Positions 7,896 through 17,326 are shown, numbered from the stretch's first letter. The stretch is DNA of 64,000 bases from Streptomyces sp. PT12 (GCF_003311645.1 NZ_QEST01000079.1:186001-250000), one strand, 5' to 3'. Numbers and translations: made by a program. The notes: generated by a model not told the origin, from the sequence alone.

Positions 7896-8720
7896 TCAGC
7901 CTGCGGCCAGCCTGCCGACCCGTTCGCCGTCACACGTGCGCGGGCACGTCACACACGTGTCCTCGGGGCGCAGCGTGTAGAACATGCAGCAGCTCGCCCG
8001 GTCCCGCGTCCGCAGCGCCTCGCCGTCGGGCCCGGTCAGCTCGCGGAACGAAGCCCCCCGCGTGTACGGCGTGAGCGCGCCCGGCAGCAGCTCGCCCGCC
8101 TCCGCGACGGCGCGCTCCTCCTCGCCGAGCAGGCTCCCGACGTACCACAGCGCCTCGACCAGCTCGTCCGTCGCCGTGCCCCACAGCGCGCGCGGCCCGC
8201 GCCGCATCCGCGGCCCGAACGCCGCGAGCACGGGCCCCAGATGGTCCGCGGCGGCCCTGCGCACCGCGGCGCGCAGCGCCTCCTCGTCCGCGACGGGCCT
8301 GGCGTCTGGGTGGTCGGCCGCCGGATCGTCGGCCAGGCACGCGAACGCGCCAGGCCGCACCGTCATCCGGTGCTCGCCGCGGTGGAACGAGACGTCCCCG
8401 GGGGCGAGGAGCGGCACACGGCGCAGCAGGAAGTGGGGCACGGTGAACAGGACGGCCACGGGCCACGCGTAGCGGTGCAGCGCGAATCCGGCCACGACGT
8501 CAGGGCGTGCGCGCTGGCCGTAGTCGGCCGCGATACTCTCGTCGTCCCAGGCCAGCAGGGTGTCCAACGCCGCCCCGCCCGCCGCGAGTTCGTCCCCGCC
8601 CAGCCAGCCGTCCCCGCGTCGTGGAGCCTCCTCGCTGATCCGCAGCGAGGGCAGCACCTCGGTGATCCGTGTGAACGCCGATGTGAGCGGGGTGGTGGGG
8701 GCGAGCACGGGCACGGTCAT
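7896..8720 (-). CDS. FhuF-like ferric-siderophore reductase, (2Fe-2S)-binding
   Basis: The 274-residue protein has a C-terminal iron-sulfur motif, SCCMFYTLRPEDTCVTCPRTC. Its CC-x10-C-x2-C spacing is that of FhuF-type ferric-iron reductases, which release iron from hydroxamate siderophores in the cytoplasm. The middle contains the usual HRYAWPVAVLFTVPHFLLRR and WGTATDELVEALWYVGSLLGEEERA segments. A near-consensus iron box lies about 47 bases upstream, so expression should rise under iron starvation. No siderophore biosynthesis or uptake genes are adjacent. The closest functional relative in the window is the iron-box-controlled ABC exporter at 60.2 kb. Confidence 0.88.
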   Translation of the reverse strand: MTVPVLAPTTPLTSAFTRITEVLPSLRISEEAPRRGDGWLGGDELAAGGAALDTLLAWDDESIAADYGQRARPDVVAGFALHRYAWPVAVLFTVPHFLLRRVPLLAPGDVSFHRGEHRMTVRPGAFACLADDPAADHPDARPVADEEALRAAVRRAAADHLGPVLAAFGPRMRRGPRALWGTATDELVEALWYVGSLLGEEERAVAEAGELLPGALTPYTRGASFRELTGPDGEALRTRDRASCCMFYTLRPEDTCVTCPRTCDGERVGRLAAG

Positions 8721-8766
8721 GGGTCACCGAACAATCTTGCTTCGGAGCGGCTCGGGGCGGCCTCGG

Positions 8767-8785
8767 ACAGGTAAGGCTTACCTTA
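8767..8785. promoter_or_regulatory. Iron box (DmdR1/IdeR operator)
   Basis: ACAGGTAAGGCTTACCTTA contains a perfect inverted repeat AGGTAAG-g-CTTACCT. It closely resembles the actinobacterial DtxR/IdeR/DmdR consensus TTAGGTTAGGCTCACCTAA. It lies upstream of the FhuF-like gene on the minus strand, at promoter distance. Confidence 0.85.
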
Positions 8786-8902
8786 TCTGATCAAGGATCC
8801 GGTCAGGGATAGGGGTTTGCTGTGCCGCCAAGTCGGCCTAAGGTCTGGCCATAGGTGTCGGAACCATGCTGATTCGGGCGCTAGAGAAGACGGAGCGGAC
8901 AG

Positions 8903-9646
8903 ATGGAGTCCACCCGATCGGAATCGGCCATATCGGTGGCCGCGAGCGGGGTGAGCACTGCCTCGGCGGCTGACCGGCCGCCCCTCCCTCGCAGACCCCG
9001 TTCGCTGCCGGAGCGCCACTCCGTCCGCGCCCAGGTCCTCGCGGCCCTGCGCGATGCCCTGGCCAGCGGTGAGCTCGCCCCGGGGGAGACGTACTCGGCG
9101 CCCGCGCTCGCCGAGCGCTATGGCGTCTCGGCCACCCCGGTGCGCGAGGCGATGCAGCGGCTCGCGAGCGAGGGCGCGGTGGAGACCGTGCCCAACCGGG
9201 GCTTCCGCGTCGCGGGCCGCGGCCCCCGCGAGCTGGCCGAGCTGGCCGAGGTGCGCGTGGCCCTCGAGGTGCCCGCGGTGCTGCGCCTGGCCCGCACGCT
9301 GCCGCCCGAGCGGTGGGACGAGCTGCGGCCGCTCGCCGAGGCGACCGTCACCGCGGCCTCGGTCGGCGACCGGGCCGCCTACGCCGAGGCCGACCGCCTC
9401 TTCCACCGGGCGCTGCTCACGCTCACGGGGAACCGCCAACTGGTCAAGGTAGCCGAGGACTTGCACCGCAAGGCGCAGGGCCCCGCCGCGCGCGCCCCGC
9501 TCCCGGGGCCGACCGAGCTGCTGGCCGACGCCCTGGAGCACACCGCCCTGCTTGACGCCCTCCACACGGGCGACCTGAAGGCCGCGGAACACCTCGCCCG
9601 CGAACACCTCACGGGCCCCGCCCCGAGAACCCCCGGCCACCCCTGA
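8903..9646 (+). CDS. GntR-family (FCD/FadR subgroup) transcriptional regulator
   Basis: A 247-residue repressor-like protein. Its winged HTH is at about residues 40-105 (VRAQVLAALRDALASGELAPGE, ALAERYGVSATPVREAMQRLASEGAVETVPNRGF). An all-helical FCD ligand-binding domain follows (ELAELAEVRVALEVPAVLRLA; DRLFHRALLTLTGNRQLVKVAEDL). FCD regulators respond to carboxylic acids and often control catabolic genes; the effector here is not evident. About 40 extra N-terminal residues precede the HTH. The gene stands alone, divergent from the iron-controlled FhuF gene with the iron box between them. Confidence 0.9.
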   Translation: MESTRSESAISVAASGVSTASAADRPPLPRRPRSLPERHSVRAQVLAALRDALASGELAPGETYSAPALAERYGVSATPVREAMQRLASEGAVETVPNRGFRVAGRGPRELAELAEVRVALEVPAVLRLARTLPPERWDELRPLAEATVTAASVGDRAAYAEADRLFHRALLTLTGNRQLVKVAEDLHRKAQGPAARAPLPGPTELLADALEHTALLDALHTGDLKAAEHLAREHLTGPAPRTPGHP

Positions 9647-9732
9647 GTTCCCCCGGCCCCCGGCGCCAGGAGCCGCGCCGTTCCGCGCCGCACGCCCGTG
9701 AACGCGGCCGCCGCTCCCCCGGGAGGCAACGT

Positions 9733-10539
9733 TCAGTTCCCTCCGGCCAGTTCGGGGGCGAGCCAGCGGGGGACGGCGCCCAGCAGGCGGAACAGGCGCG
9801 ATGCCTCGGCCCGCAGCCGTGCGGCGTCGGGGTCAGGCGAGACCTCGGCCAGCGCGACCAGCGCGGGCGCGATCCCGACGAGGAACCCCGCCTCCTCGCG
9901 CAGCCGCAGCGACTCCGCGAACCCCTCGCGCGCCTCAGCGACCTCGCCCGCCTCCCGCGCGACCGTCGCCAGGTGCCGCCACGTGGACGACGCGAGCAGC
10001 GTGTCGCCCTGGCTCAGCGCCAGGTTGTGGGCGCGCCTGAACCCCGCCTCGGCCGCCTGCCCCGTGCCGCTCACCAGCTCCGTCATCAGCCCCCGCCTGA
10101 AGTCGAGCAGCGCCCGCGAGGGCGACTCGGGGGCCAGCAGCGCGGCGGCCCGCCCCAGCGCGGCCCGCGCCTCGTCGGCCCGGTCGCGCACCCGCAGCAC
10201 GGTTGAGGCATAGGCGAGATAGCCGCGCTCGCACGCGGCGGCGCCCCGTTCCTCGTCGTCGAGCGACATCGCCTCGGCCGACCGCAGCGCGTCCTCCGCG
10301 TGGCCCCAGCCGTCGGATGTGTACATGCAGCGTTCGACGAGGAGTTCGGCCCGCAGCAGCGCCGCCGCCGGCTCCGTCGCCGCCGACGCCGCCAGCAGCG
10401 CCGCCGCGTCCTCCCAACACCCGCGCGACCGCAGCCGCCACACCGCCGTGTCCCTGGCCCCCGCACGCTCCCGCGCCGGAGGCGGGGCCGCGGCTCCCCC
10501 CGTGGTCGTGACCGGATGCGGCACGGCGGTCTCCGTCAC
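9733..10539 (-). CDS. TPR-like helical repeat protein of unknown function
   Basis: The 268-residue protein is almost entirely alpha-helical, with Ala-rich pairs of helices resembling degenerate tetratricopeptide repeats (GWGHAEDALRSAEAMSLDDEERGAAACERGYLA; AEAGFRRAHNLALSQGDTLLASSTWRHLA; EAREGFAESLRLREEAG). No catalytic motif is visible. Similar repeats occur in the C-terminal parts of large ATP-binding regulators, so a scaffolding role is possible. The start is GTG 10539. It is divergent from the membrane protein at 10728. Confidence 0.7.
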   Translation of the reverse strand: MTETAVPHPVTTTGGAAAPPPARERAGARDTAVWRLRSRGCWEDAAALLAASAATEPAAALLRAELLVERCMYTSDGWGHAEDALRSAEAMSLDDEERGAAACERGYLAYASTVLRVRDRADEARAALGRAAALLAPESPSRALLDFRRGLMTELVSGTGQAAEAGFRRAHNLALSQGDTLLASSTWRHLATVAREAGEVAEAREGFAESLRLREEAGFLVGIAPALVALAEVSPDPDAARLRAEASRLFRLLGAVPRWLAPELAGGN

Positions 10540-10727
10540 ATCGCCCTCCCCAGCGCTTCGTCGGGCCGTCGCCCGGCGAGCCGTTGATCGTCAAGTGGAT
10601 GCATCTCAGCACGGAGAGCCACACCTGGCCAAGAGGGCTGAGTGAACGAGTTCACAAGTAGCCGCGCCTCAGCCGAACGGCCCGGTCCCGGGTGCGCCAC
10701 CACCCCCGTGCGCCCCACGATGCCGCT

Positions 10728-11732
10728 ATGGAACGGGCGGGGCCGATCGGCCGGACCGCGGCGCTTGTGCTCGGGGTGCTCCTGCTGCACCTCGCCTTCG
10801 TGCTGTCCTATGTCGGCGCCCTGCACGCCCCCGAGCCCGACCGGATCCCGCTCGCCGTCGTCGCCCCCGACGACGCGCGCGCCGAGGTGGTGCGCCGCCT
10901 CGACACGCTCCCCGGCGCGCCCCTCGACCCGCTCCACCGCGCCGCCGACGAGGCCGAGGCCCGCCGCGCGGTCGAGCGCCGCGCCGTCGACGGCGCCCTG
11001 CTGGTCGACGGCGCGGGCACGACCGACACGCTGCTCGTCGCCTCGGGCGGCGGCACGGCGCTCTCCGAGGCGCTGACTGCCGTGGTCGCCCGCGCCGGTG
11101 AGGCGGAGGGGCGTTCGCTTCGCACCGTCGACGTCGCGCCGACGGCGGACGGCGATCCCAGGGGCGTGTCGTCGTTCTATCTGGTCGTGGGCTGGTGCGT
11201 GGGCGGCTACCTGTGCGCGGCGGCGCTCGGCCTGACGCTCGGGCCACGCCCCGAGGGAACGCGCCACGCGCTGCCGCGCCTGCTGGTCCTCGCGGGGTAC
11301 GCGGTGGTCGGCGGCGTCGGCGGCGCCGTCATCGCCGGGCCCGTCCTCGGCGCGCTGCCGGGGTCCGTCGCGGCGCTCGGCGCGCTGGGGGCGCTCGTGG
11401 TGTTCGCGACGGGCGCGCTGATGTTTGCGCTCCAGGGCCTCTTCGGGCTCGCGGGCATCGGCCTCGCGCTCCTGCTGGTGGTCGTGCTGGGCAACCCCAG
11501 CGCGGGCGGCGCGTTCCCCTATCCGCTGCTGCCCGCGTTCTGGCAGGCCATCGGCCCGGCGCTGATCCCAGGCGCGGGCGTGTGGACCGCGCGCTCCATC
11601 GCCTACTTCGACGGCCGCTCCACCGCGACGCCCGTGCTGGTGCTGGCGATCTGGGCGGTGGCGGGCGCCGCGCTCACCCTGCTGCTCGCCCGGCTCCGCG
11701 CCGCGCGCCCCGGCCGCCTCCGCCTGCCGTGA
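10728..11732 (+). CDS. Multi-pass membrane protein, YhgE/ABC-2 permease-like
   Basis: A 334-residue protein. It has one N-terminal membrane helix (IGRTAALVLGVLLLHLAFVLSYVGAL), a soluble extracytoplasmic region to about residue 145, then five or six helices ([99 protein letters not shown]). This layout and the GNPSAGG...P motif before the last helices match YhgE/Pip-like or ABC-2-type membrane proteins. ATG 10728 is chosen because it starts just before the first helix; no Shine-Dalgarno is obvious. No ATPase gene adjoins it, so the transport role is unproven. Confidence 0.7.
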   Translation: MERAGPIGRTAALVLGVLLLHLAFVLSYVGALHAPEPDRIPLAVVAPDDARAEVVRRLDTLPGAPLDPLHRAADEAEARRAVERRAVDGALLVDGAGTTDTLLVASGGGTALSEALTAVVARAGEAEGRSLRTVDVAPTADGDPRGVSSFYLVVGWCVGGYLCAAALGLTLGPRPEGTRHALPRLLVLAGYAVVGGVGGAVIAGPVLGALPGSVAALGALGALVVFATGALMFALQGLFGLAGIGLALLLVVVLGNPSAGGAFPYPLLPAFWQAIGPALIPGAGVWTARSIAYFDGRSTATPVLVLAIWAVAGAALTLLLARLRAARPGRLRLP

Positions 11733-11737
11733 ACGTG

Positions 11738-13345
11738 TCAGCGCTCCGGGCGCGCGAGCCGCAGCGCCAGGAAGAAGTCCACCTTGTCCTCCAGGCGCCC
11801 CAGGTCGCGCCCGGTCAGCTGCTCGATGCGGCCGACGCGGTACCGCAGCGTGTTGACGTGCAGGTGCAGCCGCGCCGCGCACCGCGTCCACGAGCCGTCC
11901 GCCGCGAGAAACGCCTCCAACGTCGCCATCAGCCCCGCCCCGTGCCGCCGGTCGTAGGCGCGCAACGGCTCGAGCAGCCGCGCCGTGAACGCCCCCCGCA
12001 CGTCGTCGGGGACGAACGGCAGCAGCAGCACGTGCGACGCCAGCTCCTCGTGACCCGCGCCCGACACCCGCTCCTGGCGCGCCGCCGCCACCCGACGGGA
12101 GTGCCGCGCCTCCTCCCACGCGCCGCGCAGCCCCTCCGCCGAGGGAACGGCCGCGCTCACCCCGAGCGTCAGCCGCCCCCCTGGACCGAGGCCGCCGTCG
12201 AGCACGCGCCGCGCGGGCCCGAGCACCGCCTCGGCGGACAGCGGCTCCTGCCCGTCGGCGGCCGACAGCGGCACGAGCGCCACCGCCTCGTCCCCGCCCT
12301 GACCCACCGCCACCTCGGCGAACGGCGCCAGCAGCTCATCGAGCAGGTCGCCCGCCGACTCCTCCACGCCCTCCACACGCGCCGCCACCACCTGCCAGCG
12401 CGGGGCGTGCGCCGCCACGTCGCTCAGCGCGGGCGCGAGCACCCGCAGACGCGCCTCCACCTCCGCCGGTGGCGCCCCCGCGCCCAGCAGGTCGAGCACC
12501 TCGCGCGCGAGGCGCCGCGGCACCGAGCGCGCCGCGTCGCCCCGGTCGCGCTCCGCGGCGATCAACCGCGCGACGCCGTCCAGCAGATCGAGCCGCTGCT
12601 CGGCCCAGTCCCGCGCGTCGGCCCGCACCACGAGCAGCCAGTCCGACAGCGGGCCTCGCGCCCCCGCGCCGATCCCGCCCGCGCCATTGACCCGGAAGAC
12701 CGAGTACACCGTCCCGGCCACGCGCCCCGTCCAGGGCCCCGGGCGCCCCGCGCGCGTCGCGGCCAGCCGCCTGACGGCCAGCTCGCCGCCCGCCCCGGCG
12801 GGCAGCGCCCCGCGCCCCGTCTCCGCTATGGGCCGCCCCGTCGCGGAGATCAGCCAGGCCGCCAGGTCGAGGTCGGAGGCCAGCAGGTCGAGCACCGCGC
12901 GCGGCCCACCGCCCCCGGCCGACATCAGCCGCCGATGCCGCTCCACGACCGCCGCCAGGTCCCCGGCCCGCTCGCTCGACACGCGCCGCACCACATGCTC
13001 GGTGATCTCGGCGAAGCCGACCTCCTCGGCCACCGCGAACAGCGGCAGCCGGTGCCGCGCGCACGCGGCCGTCAGGTCGTCCGGCACCGAGCCGAACTCC
13101 GCCTCGCCCGCCGCCAGGCCCGCGACCCCGGCCGCCACCAGGATCCGCACGAACGGCTCGGAGTCCTCGGGCCCCCGCCACCACGCCAGGCCGGTCAGCA
13201 CCAGCTCACCGCCGCGCAGATAGCGGCTCGGGTCGCGCAGGTCGGTCGTCATCACGCCCCGCACCGGCCGGTCGAGCCCGGCCCCCTCGCCGCCGAGGAG
13301 GCGCAGGCCGAGGGACGTCGTCTCCAGCAGTGTGCGCAGTCGCAT
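11738..13345 (-). CDS. PucR-family transcriptional regulator
   Basis: A 535-residue regulator. It has an N-terminal PucR domain (about 1-125; MRLRTLLETTSLGLRLLGG, PVRGVMTTDLRDPSRYLRGGELVLTGLAW), a GGDEF-like middle, and a C-terminal PucR-type HTH (ARLHLHVNTLRYRVGRIEQLTGRDL). Family members sense purine-catabolic intermediates. It is divergent from the xanthine dehydrogenase genes across 160 bases, which strongly suggests it controls them. The start at 13345 is chosen because the protein opens with the canonical MRLRTLL; upstream in-frame starts give unrelated sequence. It is convergent with the membrane protein, five bases away. Confidence 0.9.
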   Translation of the reverse strand: MRLRTLLETTSLGLRLLGGEGAGLDRPVRGVMTTDLRDPSRYLRGGELVLTGLAWWRGPEDSEPFVRILVAAGVAGLAAGEAEFGSVPDDLTAACARHRLPLFAVAEEVGFAEITEHVVRRVSSERAGDLAAVVERHRRLMSAGGGGPRAVLDLLASDLDLAAWLISATGRPIAETGRGALPAGAGGELAVRRLAATRAGRPGPWTGRVAGTVYSVFRVNGAGGIGAGARGPLSDWLLVVRADARDWAEQRLDLLDGVARLIAAERDRGDAARSVPRRLAREVLDLLGAGAPPAEVEARLRVLAPALSDVAAHAPRWQVVAARVEGVEESAGDLLDELLAPFAEVAVGQGGDEAVALVPLSAADGQEPLSAEAVLGPARRVLDGGLGPGGRLTLGVSAAVPSAEGLRGAWEEARHSRRVAAARQERVSGAGHEELASHVLLLPFVPDDVRGAFTARLLEPLRAYDRRHGAGLMATLEAFLAADGSWTRCAARLHLHVNTLRYRVGRIEQLTGRDLGRLEDKVDFFLALRLARPER

Positions 13346-13505
13346 GCCGTCCGCCGATGTCGCTGGTGCCCTTCCCTCGTATGAATCTACAAGAATGGGG
13401 GTCACCGCGGGGCGGCGCTTCGGCCGTTCCGTGACTGCCACGCGCGGCGCTCCCCGGCTGTACTTGGGGGACCGCCGCGCACCCTTCGAGGCAGGAGTGC
13501 CCCTG

Positions 13506-14399
13506 ATGGACTTCCTCCGCCCGGCCAGCTGGCGTGATGCGCTCGCCGCCAAGGCGGCCTACCCCGACGCCGTTCCCCTGGCCGGTGGCACCGACCTCAT
13601 GGTCGAGCTGAACTTCGACCTCCGCCGCCCCGCCCGCCTTCTCGACCTCAGCCGCGTGGGCGACCTCGCCGCCTGGGACACCGCCGACGAAGGCGACACG
13701 GTGGTCCTCGGCGCCCGCGTCCCCTTCCGGGACATCGTCGAACGGCTCGGCGCCCCGCTGCCCGCCCTCGCCCTGGCCGCGCACACCGTCGGCTCCCCGC
13801 AGATCCGCGCCCGCGGCAGCGTCGGCGGGAACCTCGGCACCGCGTCCCCCGCGGGCGACGCCCACCCCGCGCTGCTCGCCGCGGGCGCGCGCGTCGAGGC
13901 GGCGTCGGTGCGCGGCAGCCGCCTGATCCCGATCGACGACTTCTTCACGGGGCCCAAGCGCAACGTCCTCGCCGACGACGAGCTGATCCGCGCGGTCCAC
14001 GTGGAGGCGGCGCGCGGCCCCCAGCAGTTCGCCAAGGTCGGCACGCGCAACGCCATGGTGATCGCGGTCTGCGCGTTCTCCCTCGCCCTGCACCCGCACA
14101 CCCGCACCGTGCGGACGGGCATCGGCTCGGCCGCGCCCACCCCCGTGCGGGCGCGCGCGGCCGAGGAGTTCCTGAACGGCGTGCTCGACGAGGGCGGCCA
14201 CTGGGACCACGGCAGGCCCGTCACGCCGTCGGCCGCCGCCCGTTTCGCCCAGCTCGCCGCGTCCGCGTGCGCCCCCATCGACGACGTGCGCGGCAGCGCC
14301 GACTACCGCCGCCACGCCGTCGCCGTCCTCGCCCGCCGCACCCTGCACTGGACCTGGTCCGCCTACACGGCACCCCAAGGAGCCGCCTCGTGCGCCTGA
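13506..14399 (+). CDS. Xanthine dehydrogenase FAD-binding subunit (CoxM/XdhB type)
   Basis: This 297-residue subunit carries FAD and passes electrons from the iron-sulfur centres to the acceptor. FAD-binding motifs are PLAGGTDLMVELNF near the N-terminus and GSPQIRARGSVGGNLGTASPAGDAHPAL in the middle, followed by the CO-dehydrogenase flavoprotein C-terminal domain. ATG 13506 has a GGCAGGAG Shine-Dalgarno. It heads a four-gene operon (FAD, 2Fe-2S, molybdenum subunits, XdhC) that faces the PucR gene. It overlaps the next gene by ten bases. Confidence 0.92.
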   Translation: MDFLRPASWRDALAAKAAYPDAVPLAGGTDLMVELNFDLRRPARLLDLSRVGDLAAWDTADEGDTVVLGARVPFRDIVERLGAPLPALALAAHTVGSPQIRARGSVGGNLGTASPAGDAHPALLAAGARVEAASVRGSRLIPIDDFFTGPKRNVLADDELIRAVHVEAARGPQQFAKVGTRNAMVIAVCAFSLALHPHTRTVRTGIGSAAPTPVRARAAEEFLNGVLDEGGHWDHGRPVTPSAAARFAQLAASACAPIDDVRGSADYRRHAVAVLARRTLHWTWSAYTAPQGAASCA

Positions 14400-14935
14400 A
14401 CCTCACCGTCAACGGCCATCCGCGCACCGCCGACGACATCTGGCCCGGCGAGAGCCTTCTCTACGTGCTGCGCGAGCGACTTGGCCTGCCCGGCAGCAAG
14501 AACGCGTGCGAGCAGGGCGAGTGCGGCTCCTGCACCGTCCGCCTCGACGGCGATCTCGTGTGCTCCTGCCTCGTCGCCGCGGGCCAGGCCGAAGGCGCCG
14601 AGGTCACCACCGTCGAGGGCCTCGCGCCGGAGGGCGAGGACGGCGCGCCGCGCCTGAGCGCGCTCCAGCGCGCGTTCCTGGACGCGGGCGCCGTGCAGTG
14701 CGGCTTCTGCACCCCGGGCCTGCTGATGGCCGCGGACGAGCTGCTGGCCCGCGAGCCCAGGCCAGCCGACGCCGACATCCGCGAGGCCCTGTCGGGGAAC
14801 CTCTGCCGCTGCACCGGCTACGAGGCGATCATCGACGCCGTCCGGCTGGCCTCCGCCCGCACCGCGGACGCCCCCGCCGAGCCCGCCGTCGGCCCGGCCG
14901 GGATCCCCGACGCCCCGGCCGCTGAGGGGCGTTGA
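14390..14935 (+). CDS. Xanthine dehydrogenase (2Fe-2S) subunit
   Basis: The 181-residue electron-transfer subunit carries both clusters. The plant-ferredoxin motif is CEQGECGSCTVRLDGDLVCSC. The helical second domain has QCGFCTPG and NLCRCTGY, giving all eight cysteines. The GTG start at 14390 follows an AAGGAG Shine-Dalgarno and lies inside the end of the FAD-subunit gene. The C-terminal tail after the second cluster (about 25 residues, Ala/Pro-rich) is longer than needed. Confidence 0.93.
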   Translation: MRLNLTVNGHPRTADDIWPGESLLYVLRERLGLPGSKNACEQGECGSCTVRLDGDLVCSCLVAAGQAEGAEVTTVEGLAPEGEDGAPRLSALQRAFLDAGAVQCGFCTPGLLMAADELLAREPRPADADIREALSGNLCRCTGYEAIIDAVRLASARTADAPAEPAVGPAGIPDAPAAEGR

Positions 14936-14939
14936 CGCC

Positions 14940-17315
14940 ATGCCCGTGATCCCGTCCCCCGCCCGCGCCACCCAGCAGTCCCACACCGGAGGCGTCGGCA
15001 CCTCCGCGCCGCGCCCCGACGGCACGCTCAAGGTGACGGGCGAGTTCGCCTACTCGTCCGACCTGTGGCACGAGGACATGCTCTGGGGCCACACCCTCCG
15101 CAGCCCCCACGCCCACGCCAGGATCACCGGCGTCGATGTCTCCGACGCGCTCGCGCTCCCCGGCGTGCACGCCGTCCTCACCCATGACGACCTGCCGGCC
15201 GCCACCCACTACGGCCTGGAGATCGAGGACCAGCCCGTACTGGCCCGCGACATCGTGCGCTACCAGGGCGAGCCCGTCGCCCTCGTCGCCGCCGACCACC
15301 CCGAGACCGCCCGCCGCGCCGCCGCGCGCATCCGCGTGGACTACGAGGAGCTGCCCGTGGTCCACGACGAGGCGTCCGCCACGGCGCCAGGGGCGCCCGT
15401 GCTCCACCCCGGCCGCACCGACCGGCACGCCGCGCACGTCGCCCACCCCAACATCGTCCACCGCCAGCCCGTCCTGCGCGGCGACGCCGCCGCTGCCGCC
15501 GCCACCGCGGACGTCGTGGTCACCGGCACCTATGACGTCGGCATGCAGGACCAGGCGTTCCTCGGGCCCGAGTCCGGGCTCGCCGTCCCCGGCGACGACG
15601 GGGGAGTCGACCTCTACATCGCCACGCAGTGGCTCCACGTCGACCAGCGGCAGCTCGCGCCGGTTCTCGGCCTGCCGCCCGAGAAGGTGCGGCTGACCCT
15701 CGCGGGTGTCGGCGGCGCGTTCGGGGCCCGCGAGGACCTGTCGATGCAGGCCCACGCGTGCCTGCTCGCCCTGCGCACGGGCCGCCCCGTCAAGATCGTC
15801 TACAACCGGCACGAGTCGTTCTTCGGCCATGTCCACCGCCACCCCGCGACCCTGACGTACGAGCACGGCGCCACGCGCGAAGGGCGCCTCGTCTTCGTCA
15901 GGGCCCGCATCGTGCTCGACGGCGGCGCCTACGCCTCCTCGTCGCCCGCCGTCGTCGGCAACGCCGCGTCGCTCGGCGTCGGCCCCTACGAGGTCGAGCA
16001 CGTGGACGTCGAGGCGCTCGCCCTCTACACCAACAACCCACCCTGCGGCGCCATGCGCGGCTTCGGCGCCGTCCAGGCGTGCTTCGCCTACGAGTCGCAG
16101 ATGGACAAGCTCGCCGACGCCCTCGGCGTCGACCCCGTCGAGCTACGGCGGCGCAACGCCGTCAGCCAGGGCTCCACCATGCCCACGGGCCAGGTCATCG
16201 ACGCCCCCGCGCCCGTGGCCGAGCTGCTGCGCCTCGTCCGCGACCGGCCGCTGCCGCCCGAGCGCGCCTGGGAGACCACCGACCCCACCACGGGCGCGCG
16301 CACCGTCGATGTGCGCGCCCTGCCGGGCGGCCTGTCCAACGCGGGCCACGGCGAGGGCGTGGTCCGCGGCGTCGGATACGCCGTCGGCGTCAAGAACGTC
16401 GGCTTTTCCGAGGGCTTCGACGACTACTCCACCGCCCGCGTCCGCCTCGAGGCCATCGGCGGCGAGCCCGTGGCCACCGTCCACACGGCCATGGCGGAGG
16501 TCGGCCAGGGCGGCGTCACCGTGCACGCCCAGATCGCCCGCACCGAGCTTGGTGTCACCCGGGTCACGATCCTGCCCGCCGACACCGGCGTCGGCTCCGC
16601 GGGGTCCACGTCCGCGTCCCGGCAGACCTATATGACGGGCGGCGCCGTCAAGAACACCTGCGAGGCGGTGCGCGCCGAGGTGCTGCGCCTGGGCGCCGAA
16701 CGGTTCGGCTGGGGCGAACGCCACACGCTGCGGCTCGCGGACGGCAAGGTCGTCACCGCGGACGGCGAGGTGCTGGCCGCCCTCGTCGACGTGCTCGGCG
16801 GCGAAGCGGTCGACCTGGAGCTGGAGTTCAGGCACCGCCCCACCCAGCCGTTCGACCTCACGACGGGCCAGGGCTTCGGGCATGTGCAGTACGCGTTCTG
16901 CGCGCACCGCGCCGTCGTCGAGGTGGACACCGAGCTCGGCCTGGTCAAGGTCGTCGAGCTGGCCGCCGCGCAGGACGTGGGACGGGCCGTCAACCCCGCC
17001 GCCGTCGTCGGCCAGATCCACGGCGGCGCCACCCAGGGCCTCGGGCTCGCCGTGCTCGAGGAGATCCAGGTCGGCCCCGACGGGCGCATCCGCAACCCCT
17101 CGTTCACCGACTACCTCATCCCCACGATCCTCGACACCCCCGCGATGCCCGTCGACGTCCTCGAACTCGCCGACGAACACGCCCCCTACGGGCTGCGCGG
17201 CGTCGGCGAGGCGCCCACCCTCACCGCGACGCCCGCCGTCGTCGCCGCCATCAGGCGGGCCACGGGACGCGCCCTGCACCGGGTGCCCGTGCGGCCCGAG
17301 CACCTGGTCGGCTGA
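14940..17315 (+). CDS. Xanthine dehydrogenase molybdopterin-binding subunit
   Basis: The 791-residue catalytic subunit hydroxylates hypoxanthine and xanthine to urate. Cofactor and substrate motifs present are VGGAFGARED, the arginine motif AMRGFGAVQACFAYE, AEVGQGG, and the catalytic glutamate in YGLRGVGEAP near the C-terminus. Length and domain order are normal for the separate large subunit. It starts four bases after the 2Fe-2S gene. The adjacent XdhC and the nearby MocA fit maturation of its molybdenum cofactor. Specificity for xanthine rather than another purine or aldehyde is inferred from the urate-pathway neighbours. Confidence 0.92.
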   Translation: MPVIPSPARATQQSHTGGVGTSAPRPDGTLKVTGEFAYSSDLWHEDMLWGHTLRSPHAHARITGVDVSDALALPGVHAVLTHDDLPAATHYGLEIEDQPVLARDIVRYQGEPVALVAADHPETARRAAARIRVDYEELPVVHDEASATAPGAPVLHPGRTDRHAAHVAHPNIVHRQPVLRGDAAAAAATADVVVTGTYDVGMQDQAFLGPESGLAVPGDDGGVDLYIATQWLHVDQRQLAPVLGLPPEKVRLTLAGVGGAFGAREDLSMQAHACLLALRTGRPVKIVYNRHESFFGHVHRHPATLTYEHGATREGRLVFVRARIVLDGGAYASSSPAVVGNAASLGVGPYEVEHVDVEALALYTNNPPCGAMRGFGAVQACFAYESQMDKLADALGVDPVELRRRNAVSQGSTMPTGQVIDAPAPVAELLRLVRDRPLPPERAWETTDPTTGARTVDVRALPGGLSNAGHGEGVVRGVGYAVGVKNVGFSEGFDDYSTARVRLEAIGGEPVATVHTAMAEVGQGGVTVHAQIARTELGVTRVTILPADTGVGSAGSTSASRQTYMTGGAVKNTCEAVRAEVLRLGAERFGWGERHTLRLADGKVVTADGEVLAALVDVLGGEAVDLELEFRHRPTQPFDLTTGQGFGHVQYAFCAHRAVVEVDTELGLVKVVELAAAQDVGRAVNPAAVVGQIHGGATQGLGLAVLEEIQVGPDGRIRNPSFTDYLIPTILDTPAMPVDVLELADEHAPYGLRGVGEAPTLTATPAVVAAIRRATGRALHRVPVRPEHLVG

Positions 17316-17326
17316 GGGAGGCGACC

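Noticed and set aside
11195-13384. Very long plus-strand frame (729 codons) opposite the PucR gene
   Set aside because: It is Arg/Pro/His-rich, has no domain, and mirrors the PucR gene, which has a complete domain structure; a GC-skew shadow.
15629-17326. N-terminal extension of the XdhC reading frame
   Set aside because: The frame is open upstream but overlaps the molybdenum subunit gene out of frame. XdhC homology starts at GTG 17327, which has a Shine-Dalgarno sequence.
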